From positions 2,772,501 through 2,836,500 of the forward strand of contig NC_092571.1 of assembly GCF_037975245.1 (NCBI RefSeq): a stretch of DNA of 64,000 nucleotides, given 5' to 3'. The notes beneath the pieces are model-generated. The model saw only the letters and a list, made by a program, of their open reading frames with translations, was not told the DNA's origin and searched no databases. Position numbers and translations under genes: made by a program. Within the stretch, counting starts at the first letter, position 1, and the number at the start of each line of letters is the position of its first letter. The DNA is from Apostichopus japonicus. Lineage: Eukaryota > Echinodermata > Holothuroidea > Aspidochirotida > Stichopodidae. Positions 37,991 through 50,103 of the stretch are shown one piece after another.

Positions 37991-39783
37991 TGCACTCTTG
38001 AAAGTCTTGGCACAGAATTTGGAGGGTAAAGGTCACCAGGGAAAATACTTTTGAGACCTTTCAAGTTTAAAAATTTGGTCCAATATGGATGACTTTCAAA
38101 TGCTATAGTTGAGGTAAATGTCATTTATTTGTCTGGTGTTAATAGATTGCTTGGTGAATCATCTTCTCACAGCAGAAGATGATGCCAAGTTCCAAAATAG
38201 ATCTTATAACAACCTGGTTAAAGAGATGTTAGAATAATAATAACAAACATGACACTCGGGTGGGGGGATGCAGAGAATCACGGTTGCAACTTTTAAACGT
38301 TATGTGAGAACATCGGCATCTTGTGTAATGAAAGTCAAAGGGTAGCTGACATATTTATTTCCTCTGCTAGTTGATACCGTAACAGCTATGTTTGTTTTAA
38401 TAGATTCGCACCTTAAAGCAACATTTTACATGTAAGCTCTTAGTCTGTTCTAAATATATACTAACTATTCAAGCTATAACTCATGATTGGATAATTATAG
38501 CCAAATCAAGTGAAGTCAATGCTCCTTGCCACTCCACCCCCCCCATCCCCCCATAGGCTGGGCAGACCTCCTTCTGGTAATATTACTGTTATTGTTATAT
38601 TCGGGGGGGGGGGAATATCTTCAAATATTATTAAGCCAAATAAATGATCATGAATGCTTTAAAGTACTGAATATAAACATATAAAAACTATACACTTTAT
38701 TACAGGACAATGTCTCATCCCTGTACAGCATTAAAAATAAATAATTTGGCAGATTATTGTTTGGATTGCCTCCTGCTATTTCCTGCAGCTGGTTTCTTTC
38801 CATGTTATATATATATTGTGATATATATACTACATCCTCCAGTATTCAAAGCCTTCCTGATGATAACATTCCCAGGGTCAGATTTTTGTATGGCATTTGT
38901 ACTGACATTATCCTGACATTCTCCTCCCTCATCACTCCTGCATCCTCCTTCCCCCGCCCTCCTCCCCCCCCCCATCCTCCTCCCCCAACCTATCCCCACT
39001 CCATTCATTAAAAGAGATGGAAACAAATCTTCCTAAATTGGAGATCTTTTGATGAAATGTAACATTTTGAGGTTGATGTTAGGATGTTAAATTCATAAAT
39101 GTAATTGACAAAGTTTTTTTGCTTCAAACTGGTTAGCTCACAAATTTATCTACAGTATTCAAAACTGATGATAGAGATAAAAAGATGAGAAACACAATCC
39201 CAATAGTCCAGAGTTTTCTTAAGTGATAACTCAATGGTCGGTCACATATCACATGTCAACCTTCATCACCCACCCTGCCCCCCTCCCAATCCTTCCCCAA
39301 CCCACCCTGCCACCATCCCCCATCTCCCATCTCATTCCAACTTTCCTCCATCCAACATCCTAATACAACAACTAACCCTGCACCTAATTGTAAAACAACC
39401 CTCTTATTCCAAATTTCAAACAAACCATGGCAAGGTAGGACATCCCCTTTATGTTGGTATTCACTGTTTTTAAATACTGCCCTCAGTTTTCAAAGTATCT
39501 CTTTCACTGCACTTAATACCTGTTTGTACAATGTTGCAATTGCATCTTTGCTTCTTGTACTAAGTTTAAAGCTGTGATTTTAGCTAATTTCCTGTCTTAC
39601 CTGCCAAAATATCAAATCTTATCAAATTCCCATCTTTGTTTCTTCTGTTTTGATGTTGACTTCTTCAAATCACACACTTTTGCTGCAAAATATTAATTAA
39701 TTAATATATAAATGAAAGGTGTTGAATATGTGAGGACCAGTTACTAATTCTGCAACTGTTATTTTATGCATAAAGTTACTTAC

Positions 39784-39841
39784 AAATGTGCTGTGACGTC
39801 GAATGGCACTTTTTCTTTTCAGTCTTGGCGATTCCAGTGAT
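39784..39841 (-). CDS. PLEKHG5: PLEKHG5-like exon B (basic 19-residue segment, possibly skippable)
   Basis: This is a short 58-nt exon with a strong acceptor (pyrimidine-rich, ending catcacttcag) and a consensus donor (TTT then gtaagt). After one base completing a Gly codon with exon A, it encodes SLESPRLKRKSAIRRHSTF and ends in phase 0. The segment is strongly basic and contains RRHST, a fit to basophilic-kinase sites. A second frame is open, but it does not match the phases on either side. The next exon has a second acceptor that would keep the frame if this exon were skipped. G-run-rich transcript sequence lies on both sides, at 40060-40160 upstream and 38920-39330 downstream. Confidence 0.66.
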
Positions 39842-40059
39842 CTGAAGTGATGTACAAAAAGAACAGAACAGTTATTTAATTTATTCCAAGTCATAGTTTA
39901 TCAAATGTACAGCGACAAATTATGTTAAGCTCGGCTTTAGCCACATGGACCTATTTATGTTGAAGGTTTCCTTTTACCTAATCAAGATAAAGAATGACAT
40001 TTGCACATGAGGCTGTAGAAAGGGCAAGGCAAACAGCTTGCATGTTCCCCATTGGAAAA

Positions 40060-40160
40060 ATTTCCCCTGCCCCTGCCCCTCCCCCCTCCCCTCCCCTCCC
40101 CTGCCCCCTCCTCTGCCCCTCCCCTGCTCCCTCACCTTCCCCCTCCCCTGCCCCCCTCCC
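40060..40160. repeat. C-rich low-complexity tract (G-rich in the transcript)
   Basis: Runs of cccctgcccctcccc-type sequence. The minus-strand transcript would carry many GGGG runs about 220-320 nt upstream of the exon B acceptor, able in principle to form G-quadruplexes. Overlapping Pro-rich and Gly/Glu-rich frames are artefacts. Confidence 0.85.
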
Positions 40161-41745
40161 CATCATAGCTGCCAACCCTTATTCATTATAAACATAACCA
40201 GGAAATAATATTATCAACGAAACCTTTACCAACACAGTTCATTACTCCACCATTTCTCCCCCCCCCCCCCGACACCATTACCCCCTATCCCCCACACGAT
40301 ACCCATTTATGACATAGAAATTCAAAATATACTACATTATGGCTAACCTTTATACTCATAAACGTACAAAGTATGCCTCTTTTAGAGCATTTCACTTCAC
40401 TGTATATCACGGAAAGGAATCACAAAGTCTGGGATTTAAAATTTATATTCTCTGCTTGCAAAGTAAAAGCGATAGGTCCAACTTCCAGTTTCATAGCTTG
40501 TTTCGTTGTTGAAAAACAAAACATTGAAATTCGTTCAAACGTAACTGGTTATGTCCTTTGCACAAATTTACCTGTGGCATATCATAACTAATACGTACTA
40601 CGTTTCTTTCACTTTACAATTGAATGATAATTACATTAGCTTGGAGAATCATTAAACCGAGAGAGTAATTATTAATTTATACATTGGTAAAATTACACCA
40701 AGGTGCTACGGTATACTTACACTATCAAGTGTGATGTACTATGCAATAATGTGTAACATCAAAAGTGTACAGCAAAATCAAATAGACTGAATAGAAAAAT
40801 TCAAAATTACCTCTGACCAATGGAAATGAAGCTGGCACCAGATGGGAGTGGGACAGTAACAATTCTGCTTATTTGCACTGTATAATATACTATTAAAATC
40901 AAAGCATTTGTTCAACTTTAATCTTCTATATTACACCTGCCCTCCCCCAGCCCCACCTCCCCAAGAATAATTTCAGAAACTGCTATGAAATATTTCTTGA
41001 AACTAGCAGCTCAGTCTGTAGAATCCAGAAATTGGTAGGCAAATATCAAATGACACTAAGAACCCATTTCAGACAGACCACAGTGTAAACATATTAAAAC
41101 AAAACCAACAACACATAATAGAGGGCAGGAGACTTCAATTTTGGCACCCATGTGTGTGAATTGTGCAGTCATATTGTAAGCATGAGCTTGCACTAAAAGT
41201 TTATATATATGTAGAGTGTAGTGTAATACTGTACTATAAAAGGAGGAAGTAGCTATTTTGGCTTCAATGTTTTTTTTTTTAACTGAGGCATAGATGATAG
41301 AGTGCCTCAGGCTTTAGACAGACCAAAGTGGATATTTGAACTTTGGTCATGGTGTTGAATCTACACACTATAAGGCAATATTTCCCACAGGTTTTTCCTC
41401 CCTTCCCCTCCCATCACCCCTCCCCCATCCTATCCCCTTGATATAACACTCCACATTGAATCAAGCAAAACCATGCAAACACCTTCACAGATGTATAGTC
41501 AAAATCAAAAAGTTCAAGGATTTTTTTCATTTTTGTGTAAAGTAAACCATCTACAGTACTCTTGCTTGAATCACAAGCTGTGTGACTATAAACAACACCA
41601 GCACTCAATTCACACCCTACCAGAAGTAACAACTGGTGAAGTGTAAAAGCTGCATCCCTGGTCATACAGTGGTGCTGTTGTTTTGTTGTTTTTAACCTAA
41701 AATAGAGTTTTCCTAAAAATCTCAGGTTAAAGGGCCTCTACAGTG

Positions 41746-41913
41746 CCACCAAAATTGCCAGATATACATGTATACTAAACTGGCCACAAAAATTGCCAGA
41801 TATATGCTAACTAGCCATCAAACCAGATATATGCTAAACTGGCCACAAAAATTGCCAGATACATGCTAAACTGGCCACCAAAATTGCCAGATATATATTT
41901 GCTAAATTGGCCA
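41746..41913. repeat. tandem repeat, ~30 bp x 5
   Basis: The unit resembles ccaccaaaattgccagatat followed by atgctaaactgg; five copies with indels. Confidence 0.88.
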
Positions 41914-43204
41914 CAATGCTTTCAAACCTTTCATAGCATGTTTCATTTTTAAACATTTTTGACAGTTTTTAGAATTTAATTGCAATTCATGCATTCTTTA
42001 GTTATGCTGACAATTAATTAGTTGCGTTCAAAAGCAGTGATAATGACATTTACAAACTAAGAAAAGCAGATTTTCTCTATCATTAAGGGAATGTCATTTC
42101 TTTTGTTTTATTCCACTCATATATAGTGACAGTCCCTTTAAATTTAAGTTTGTCCTTCTGAAATAACTGAAAACCTAACTTGTCTGTCAGCCTTTGGAAT
42201 AACTCAAGTGCAAATGCTTTCAAATTCTGCCCTGATTTCAACAGATTTCAATAGAAATCTATGTCCGCACGAGATACAGAGTTGTATATTGCATTCGGTT
42301 GTACGTAGGCTTGTGTCACTTTGACCTAGCCATGTAATATTCATAGTTGATGCACCTCATTCCAAGGAAATCTGTACAGGCCAAACAATATTTTGTTTTT
42401 CCTGATTAGCGATAAGTTATACACCATACACATATTCTATGGAATCTGTTACATTTTCAATCACAAACAGGAGAACAGGAGACCATGAGATGACAAATTG
42501 TAACAAAATCGATGCAAAAATCCAACTTTTTAATGAAAACTCTGGACATGCCAGTAGCATGGTCAAGGTCGTCTTCATACGGTATCTATAAAATGTCTCA
42601 TCCAAAATGTTCAATCATTCTAAAACTCACTGTTAAAAAATCTGACATTTTCAGGAAATGAGTCAACAGCAATGTCATGAAATCTTTTACAAGTCGGAGA
42701 AAAACTTACTAACTTGTGGATTATTTTTTCGCCTTTTTTTTTACGACACTGTTTATTTACTGCCATGTCAAGATTCATTGAAATCTCAAGCATATTTCAA
42801 TTTTTTTTTTTTTCCATTTTCAAATTATTAAGGAATTGTACTCAAAGGAAAAGACCGCAGTGTGTTAGTCACTGGTTTTCATACATTAGGCTTGATGTGT
42901 GATTAATAAAGCAAAATAAAGTCAACAGACATAAAAAATTGAGTGGTGCCAAAGACAAATGATTCACAGTTATTTGTCGCGCCTGGAGCGGTAAAGAATT
43001 GGAGGTTAAAATTGTGAGAGAGAATTTGTAGAAAAAGTCTAAAACGTTATAAAATATTGATGGAATTTCAATATTGTATTTGACAAGATATTTATCCATT
43101 GAAATCAAATTTTTGCTTATGAATATTTTGTCAAATATTTGTCACATTTTATTATCAAAGGATATAAAAATGAACGCCAAATTTTAGCCTACTCTGTGAA
43201 ACAG

Positions 43205-43560
43205 CAAACACACTATAAATATGAGGTTTTGGAGCAGGTGAACCTCACTGTATCAGAACTACTCTGAAATATTTAATGATTTAAGCTATGAATATGAGGC
43301 TTTGGGGCAGGGTAAACCTCAACCAATACTTTGCAAGTTGCAGTACACTGAAATATTAACCAATTATTAGAAAAGTGGTTTTGGAGCATATAAACCTTAC
43401 GCTTAACTATCAGAATTACTCTGAAACATTTAATAATTGTATATATTGCAATAAATATGAGGATTTGGGGCAGGTCAACCTCAACCAATAGTTGAAAGTT
43501 GCATTACTTGTAAATATTAAATATAAAATAATATTGGACCAGTCAACCTCACCCAATCTT
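43205..43560. repeat. tandem repeat, ~80 bp alternating units
   Basis: The phrases tatgagg(t/c)tttgg(a/g)gcag and gtaaacctca or a variant recur five times, with two alternating unit types (one containing cagaactactctgaaat, the other ccaat...gaaagttgca). It is a higher-order array with about 15-20% divergence. Confidence 0.8.
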
Positions 43561-43949
43561 TCTGCAACAAAGTAGACTAAATTTTTATGGTACATTTTTG
43601 CTTCATTCTCTTAATAGTGCAGGTGGCTATAGCAAGACTTCTATACATAGGATTTTAACCACTAAATGAAGTTACAGTATCTAAAATACAGATTCAAAGT
43701 GATCAAATATCATTTCCTTCCTTTTTCTCAATTTACAAAGAAGTATAACCCCCAAAACCTTACATTCCCCCTCCCCAGAGATGAAAACTCTCCACTTAGT
43801 GGCCTTGCATTTTCTGACGATATGAAATCGAGCTTCAACCGAGAAATATGATCCACATAAACCCCCTTCCCTAAACTGGTAATCCTAGACCAAACAAATT
43901 ACAGTAATTATCGTCCCGGTTCTCCCATTTCTTTAACGACAATTTCCCA

Positions 43950-44150
43950 AAGATTGGAAACGGTGTCATGCGATTGGACACATGTATCACCTGCTTCTAT
44001 AATTGATCATCCAATCCGAGGCAGACAAAGTGCAAGTCAACTGTGCGAGCGGAAAAGCCGAGAAAACAAAATCACTAAAATGGGATTCGGAGTTATAAGA
44101 AAAGCCGATGAGTCAGCCACTTAGGCCAGTGTTGTTTATGACGTCACAAA
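43950..44150. promoter_or_regulatory. possible regulatory cluster: CRE, AP-1 site and three CCAAT boxes
   Basis: Within 200 bp there are a perfect TGACGTCA (44139-44146), an AP-1-type TGAGTCA (44109-44115), ATTGG at 43953 and 43973 and CCAAT at 44011, in a stretch with higher CpG content than the rest. This could be an internal promoter or enhancer in intron A-B. No TATA box or start codon could be tied to it. Confidence 0.35.
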
Positions 44151-44936
44151 GGACGAAGAGGGATTCTTAAATGTCTGCTAAAATACTTGAGAAACGAATT
44201 CAATAACCGAGATAACTTCTCACGAAGAAAGTTCTCTGTAGCAGCCAAAGATTTGTTTTAATGATGTTTTTTTTTTTGTTTTTTTGTTTTTTTTTTGAAG
44301 ATCGATGGTGATTTTATAACGGCCTTAGAGGAGAGTGAGAGAGATTTTGACTCATAGCTTGCCCTGCAGTCTCTCATCAATGGAGGAGAAATTGAATGGG
44401 GAAGACTATAAACAAGCTCAATAGAAAAATGTTGGGATCAGCCATGCATGCAAGGATGTAGAAAGAACCTTCACACTTCCCTGGCTCTGTTTGGTTAATT
44501 ATTAACAGCAAAAGTCAACGTTATGAAGAGCTTCAGCTGAGTAATTGTTTCACATACGGAGCAAGACAAAAACAAAAGACATTGGTCTACATATAGATTT
44601 GCTCGAAAGTTCTACTAGGGTAGAATCGTGCAGTCCTTTAGAATTTAAGCAGACACAACAGCAGCTCCTCACAAATAATGTATGATTGTTATATTACTCG
44701 AAAGGTTCATGTCTCATTGATCATCCAGCAAAGTATTACGACGATATAAAGCAGAGATTAATGTTTCGTTTTCATGTAGTGGCATCTTCAAACATATCAA
44801 GTTTACCAGTAATACTAAACTAAATGAAGCGTGTAACACTAAATACAACAAGGACGCACAATCATCTAAGACTAGAAAAAAAAAAAACATGTGGAATAGG
44901 ATCCCTAACAATCAGGTGGGGTATTATCGTTAAGCA

Positions 44937-45007
44937 GGATGACACCTTCAATAATGTAATTGGCTGTAAATTAGGAGCAGGTAAATGATTGTAACATCAA
45001 ATGACAA
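44937..45007 (+). repeat. dispersed repeat pair, copy 2
   Basis: The partner of 37918-37990, in the same orientation 7 kb away. No terminal structure is visible. Confidence 0.7.
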
Positions 45008-45894
45008 GCTGTCTTAATATACTTAAGAGTCATAAGAGAGTATTGAGTATTGAGTATAAGAGTATTGAAGAGTCATATAAAAATGATGTGTAAATGTTAC
45101 ATGGACCTGTAAGGGTGACATATCACAGCAATCCAATGCAAACATGCAAAACTTTTTCAAGCACTAGAAAACAAATATGCACACTAGGATTTTTCTCTCT
45201 AGGATTGACACATCCAGCAATGCCCCCCATGCATGAGGAAAAAGTACAGTTTCTACACATGCTAGAAGTCCAATCAAATGCTTCCTTTCATTTCCTTTCA
45301 CAACAGCATGGGCCCCTACTATAGTGCCTCTTAACTCTAAACCCAATTTCTTCTTCTTGAATCCATCTCCACAATTTCCTTCGTGAGGTGTCACATGATC
45401 GGTCAGGAGAACAGGGTGGAAAGCTACTTTTATTTTGTTTGACTTTGACCAAGTTTTGAAGCGATTTGACACTGCACACCCTAATGAAAAACCTGAAGCC
45501 TGCCACACACTACTGCAACTGAATACAATTGGACTGAGACCGGCCGTTATAGAGACCTACTTTTCCAAAGTCGCACAGTAGATCCCCATGCATACTGAAT
45601 GACTGATTGATGGGCCTACACTGATCGTTGCTCATTTACATCTCATGCAAATTAAGTATTTCATTGTGATTGGTTACATCTGTTAAGAATGGGGCATGTG
45701 CAGATATTAGTCATGAAACGCCCCAAATTGGTGACGGCCAGTTGGTAAAACGCTACATGCATATACTGTACTGATGTTTCCCTCACTGAATCCGACGTGA
45801 ATAAAACTGGCAATATCTTAATCAGTCGGTAGCCTCATTAAGCACAAGTAAGCACACTGCCACACACTAACTATGACTTCACACATTACAATGA

Positions 45895-45952
45895 TGTTGA
45901 GTCGTGTAGTGTTGAGTCATGTTGCATTGAGTCATGTTGCATTCAGTCGGGC
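45895..45952. repeat. short array, gttgagtcatgttgcatt-like x 3-4
   Basis: An 11-18-bp unit with the variants gagtcgtgtagt and gagtcatgttgc. Low-complexity intronic sequence. Confidence 0.7.
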
Positions 45953-47014
45953 CACCCGCTTACTGGAGGCAACTAATGAAAATTACGCTGTGCTCAAGTA
46001 AAGGCCTAGCAGATTTGCAAAGTCTGCAAATAAAAAACCACCCACTTCATTTGAAGACGACAAGATCCCCACCACAACCACCAACCCCCTCCCTCCACTA
46101 AACCATGCACCCCAATAAAAACCCTAAATGAGACAGTTATTAAGAAACTAATCCAACCACAAATTATGGAAGTGAATGAGACAGACAGAAAACACTGTAA
46201 ACTTGTGTAACAGTCCAAGCAATCATGGACGAAAACAAATTCTTAAATTTACACTTTTTATAGTTTGTTAAAAATTTTGGGATGGCTCTTGTAATGCTAA
46301 CAGGATAAATGTCATTTTTTTTCCATTTAATTTCTGATTTAATAGTATGCTAATTTGATCCACTTGCATCTTAAAACACCACTTATGAGCCAAAAGGGTC
46401 TTTCTTAAAGCTGATTTTTTTTTTGTGCTATAGGTTGTTAATTACCTTCACAAACTACTGTGTGTAGAAACTTCAAGCAGCTTCTCTTTAATATACAATC
46501 ATTATTTTTATCTCTCTCTCTACAGAGCTAGAACTCCGTTTTCTACACACAGTAACCTACAACATACTGTAACTAATTACTGAACCCTGGCAGCTAAGAT
46601 ATCAAATTTTGCGGTTGCGACCCACCGTTCCGCGCTGCTCCTTAAAAAGTGACTCATTCACTCGTTTTCATTCAATGCCGAAAATTTTGTCTCCAAACAG
46701 TTTTATGTAATATTTACTCATTGTATAAAACTGCAAACTTTAGGACTATAATTTTATCATGCTCTTCAGACTGATGCTTTTTATGGATGTACTGTAATTA
46801 ACGGTGATGTTTGTGAATAGCTTTTCTGTCACTATACTCTGACAGTTGAGTGAGTACATATACATATATAAACCACAGGATTGTAACAAATATAATAGCT
46901 AAATGTACTGGTATATCTTGAGTATTTCAATGTGCGCATTCATTGGATTTTACTGAACACATGTTACATGGATAAAGGGGATTCAAAATGAGAAGATATG
47001 TACAAATCCAATCA

Positions 47015-47238
47015 AATCCAAATATTCCGGGCAATTTCCGTAAGATTCTGTATCCACTACGAAACGCATACATGTGTAAACACTTTGGATGGTAGAATGA
47101 GAAGGAAGGGCAACGACCGGAGGAGCCAGTCGCTGAGGGTGCACAGTGTTAAAAGATTACCAGGGTATATACTAGACACGGTAGAATGAGGTGCTAAGGT
47201 TGTGAGGAGAAAGATAAGCGAGGAGCGAAGTAAATATA
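47015..47238 (+). repeat. repeat R copy d, next to exon A
   Basis: A long copy (aatattccgggcaatttccg to gcgaggagcgaagtaaat). It lies exactly between two ~38-bp copies of the exon A donor region, 46977-47014 and 47239-47276, so it ends only about 30 bp from the exon. Confidence 0.9.
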
Positions 47239-47269
47239 GGGGATTCAAAATGAGAAGACAGGTACAAAC

Positions 47270-47345
47270 CCATTCGAGTCGTCCAAGCCGTTTCTTGAAT
47301 CCGAAGGTGCTGACCTCACAGACGCACTTCTGGAAACAGAGCTCT
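47270..47345 (-). CDS. PLEKHG5: PLEKHG5-like exon A (Ser/Arg-rich N-terminal linker)
   Basis: This is a 76-nt internal exon and the most upstream one recognised. The acceptor is a clear pyrimidine tract ending ctctcttacag. The donor is GG followed by gtttgt, which is weaker than consensus. Read with two bases completing a phase-1 codon, it encodes 24 residues beginning SSVSRSASVRSAPSDSRNG and leaves two bases for the next exon (phase 2), which fits exon B. The peptide is Ser-rich with Arg-x-x-Ser motifs, typical of a disordered, phosphorylatable linker. A second frame is also open across the exon, so frame choice rests on phase agreement with exons B and C. An upstream exon with a phase-1 donor is required but was not found. 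Copy d of repeat R and a duplicated flank lie directly 3' of it. Confidence 0.62.
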
Positions 47346-49289
47346 CTGTAAGAGAGAGAGAAAAAAAGATTGTAAATTAAAGAGAAATTAGCTGCTTGAA
47401 TTTTCTACACACAGTAACCTACTGTACACAGATTGTGCTTTAATTGGCACAAATCAAATTAATGGATGTTCTTTGAATAGCTAATGAAAGAGATCTTGAA
47501 AGAGTAATTCAACACCAATAAGCAGAGAGATGTAATTAGCCTAATTAAATGTATACATGTACTTCAAAAGTCAGAGGTTGTGACATTTCAATCAAAGAGG
47601 TTGTCTGTTCCACAAATACGTAGCAGTATCCTTCATTTGCTGTTTATGACTACCACGTGCAACTTTAGTAGCAAGGACCTTCCCTTTACTTTTAACTGTG
47701 CTTTATGATCGAGTATGTTACGAAACGAACAACACGAAACGTTACACGACAGGATTGTGGCTCAGCCCAGAATTCAACTGAAGTAAAACATTAATAAATG
47801 CAAACAGAGCTGTTCTGAAGTACCTTAGATCTTATTCCATTAAGTGATGTTGCATTAAACAGTAGGGACTATAGTCCTACTGACCAAAAACAAAAAACAA
47901 ACCAAAAAATTTAAGAAAACAAAGGTAACCACCAAAACACATAAAGACCACCAAACTGCCAGAACACTTCCTACAAAACAATACATTAATGCCATATTTA
48001 CACCCAACATTTGACGCAGTCTAACCAGATCCTATCCTGTCAGCCTAAATATTATTTTCATTGCCTCTGCTTGTAAACTACAGAACCGTGTATGTACATC
48101 GACACAGCTACAGTATATAGTATCAGGAACTTGGTATCAAAACAACGACTAAACATGCACCTACTGTACTGTATGTACAGCACATTTGAGATATTAATTA
48201 GCACATTTTCGATATTAAGTAGCAAACTGTGCACCTCTCTCCATCATTTAAAAATCATTTTATTTTTTACAAACACTTTTGACTGTTCAAAGTGGTATAT
48301 ATAGCCAACTGTCTTAAATGTATATATGTACTACATTCCTTCATACAGTATTATACTGATATTTTACTACTTAGTGACGATACTTACATATCAAAGTACT
48401 GAACTGCAATATGAACTAACAACGTCAGTAAAAAAAAACTGATCCAGCGCAATTACAGTCACATGATAAATGAGGAGGGAACCAGGGCAGGTTTCTAGCT
48501 ACCAATTAGTTGGATGACATGCACTTTTAATGAAGTCACTGCAGTGTATGTAAGTCGGCCTAATAACATACCAGTAACATGTTTTGTTTTCAATATGTAA
48601 CCCACAGAATGAGAACCAAATTCATGTCCTTTGCAAAAACACTGCTTTCTGTTACATACAATATATTAAGAGGATATTACTGAGAATCTTTGTGTGTGAC
48701 TTTCAACTTCCAGTGGAAGGGGATAGCATTATCTGTAGCTGCAATGGCTAACAACCCAATTACTGGGGAGGATGGAGCTCGGATAGTTGGACCACGAGGA
48801 TTGGCGAGTCACAAGTCCAGAGGCAAACTTTAATTTTGAATTTAAAGGAACAAATATATATGCCAAGGTATTCTAGTTTATTGAAGTGCCATGGTGCAAT
48901 CATAAAGATGGCCTGATCCCCACTGTAGCTGTCCCCTGTAACTACTTCACAGATATAGAGAATATAAGAACTGTTTATTATTATTATTATTATTTTTACA
49001 CTCATGTTTGCTCCTAAAGGCCATTACTCATCATCAGGGCATATGTCTGCATGTATTGCAGAGAGAAGCCAGGCAGAACAGCATACAGATATATATAATG
49101 AGAGCTACAGTTTGAGGACAACATTAAATGACGTCTTCACAATATGTGCTACCAGATCTGAAACAGCAGTATGGTATGCACATATATGATCATTCAATAC
49201 ATTAAGGTCAATAGCGGACAAAATCTGAGATCAATGAACATATGGGATCAACAACATTGTAGGTTCTCTTGTATCCAAGGTGGTTAATA

Positions 49290-49745
49290 TTAAATCATTT
49301 ATCATAATAAGCTAGCTTTATGTGACAAATCCACTGTGTGTACAGTAATACATGTACACTGGTATGAATCCACATGTGGTCCTGGCTACATCAGAGATCA
49401 TCAATCATAGATATAAGGTTAACAATACCATGTCCTCGGTATTAAATCAATAATATTATGCATAGCTTTATGTGGTATAACCCACTGTGTGTACAGTAAT
49501 ACAACATGTACACCGATATGAATCAACATGAGGTCCTCATGGCTACATCAGAGATCATCAATCATAGATATAAGGTTAACAATACCATGTCCTCGGTATT
49601 GAATCAATAAAATTATGCATAGTTTTATGTGGTATAACCCACTGTGTGTACAGCAATACAACATGTACACCGATATGAATCAACATGAGGTCCTGGCTAT
49701 ATCGGAGATCATCAATAATAGATATAAGGTCCTCAGTTCAATAAT
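49290..49745. repeat. tandem repeat, ~151-157 bp x 3
   Basis: ccactgtgtgtacag occurs at 49331, 49482 and 49639. The units share gatcatcaatcatagatataa and tgtcctcggtatt. The last unit is truncated near 49745. Confidence 0.9.
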
Positions 49746-49803
49746 ATCTGTACTGTAAATCAGAAATTTATGAGGTTAATAATATGAGCTGGCCCTCAAC
49801 ACT

Positions 49804-49870
49804 AGATCATTCTATAGGCTTGGTAGAACGAGGTGCTAAGGTAGTGGGGAGACAGGTAAGCGAGGAGCAA
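49804..49870 (+). repeat. repeat R copy e (3' part)
   Basis: Contains tggtagaacgaggtgctaag and ggagacaggtaagcgagg. Only the last third of R remains. The phrase at(a/t)atgagctgg occurs on both sides (about 49780 and 49934). Confidence 0.78.
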
Positions 49871-49943
49871 TATCAATTATTTTATAACCCATCTACGGGA
49901 TCAAAAATATGAAGTTGCTCATATAAATGAATCATTATGAGCT

Positions 49944-50103
49944 GGATGACAGAATGAGAAGGGAGGTCATTCAACCCCCCCCCCCCCCCAAGTGGGATCT
50001 GGACAAACAGTAGTGTTCAAAGTGTTACCAGTTCTACACACGTATGATACAGCGAGTGTGCTGTGGTTGTGAGTAGACAGGTAAGAGATGGGCGGAGTGA
50101 ATA
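49944..50103 (+). repeat. repeat R copy f (diverged)
   Basis: Begins tggatgacagaatgagaa, is interrupted by a C run of about 16, and ends gtagacaggtaagagatggg then gtgaatatg. It follows copy e with a spacer of about 75 bp. Confidence 0.7.

Larger units (their letters stand above)
35311..39783 (-). other. intron B-C (4.5 kb)
   Basis: A phase-0 intron holding repeat R copy c with its flanking duplication (36652-37190), one member of a dispersed pair (37918-37990) and C-rich + strand tracts at 38920-39000 and 39255-39330, which are G-rich in the transcript. 35400-36600 and 37200-37900 hold no supported feature. Confidence 0.72.
39842..47269 (-). other. intron A-B (7.4 kb)
   Basis: A phase-2 intron. 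It holds a C-rich tract (40060-40160), two tandem arrays (41746-41913, 43205-43560), a possible regulatory cluster (43950-44150), the second member of a dispersed pair (44937-45007), a short array near 45895-45950 and repeat R copy d next to exon A. 40170-41740 and 45100-46900 hold nothing else I can support. Confidence 0.72.
241..47345 (-). other. PLEKHG5: PLEKHG5-like RhoGEF gene, internal part (7 exons seen)
   Basis: This is the gene-level entry. Seven exons on the minus strand join into 239 codons with no stop and with matching phases at all six junctions (2, 0, 0, 0, 2, 1). Intron sizes in transcript order are about 7.4, 4.5, 5.4, 6.2, 20.5 and 2.35 kb. The exons at 23371-23462 and 2726-2862 encode an RBD-like ubiquitin fold that aligns over about 70 residues, almost without gaps, with the N-terminal region of PLEKHG5 as I remember it. 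In the known family this protein activates RhoA through a DH-PH module and acts at cell junctions and in neurons. That module is not in the window and should lie beyond position 1. The start codon and first exon were not found. Family assignment is from memory and phase logic; no search was run. Confidence 0.72.

Noticed and set aside
45164-45508. 114-codon reverse frame in intron A-B
   Set aside because: No family resemblance and no splice borders that fit the phases of exons A and B.
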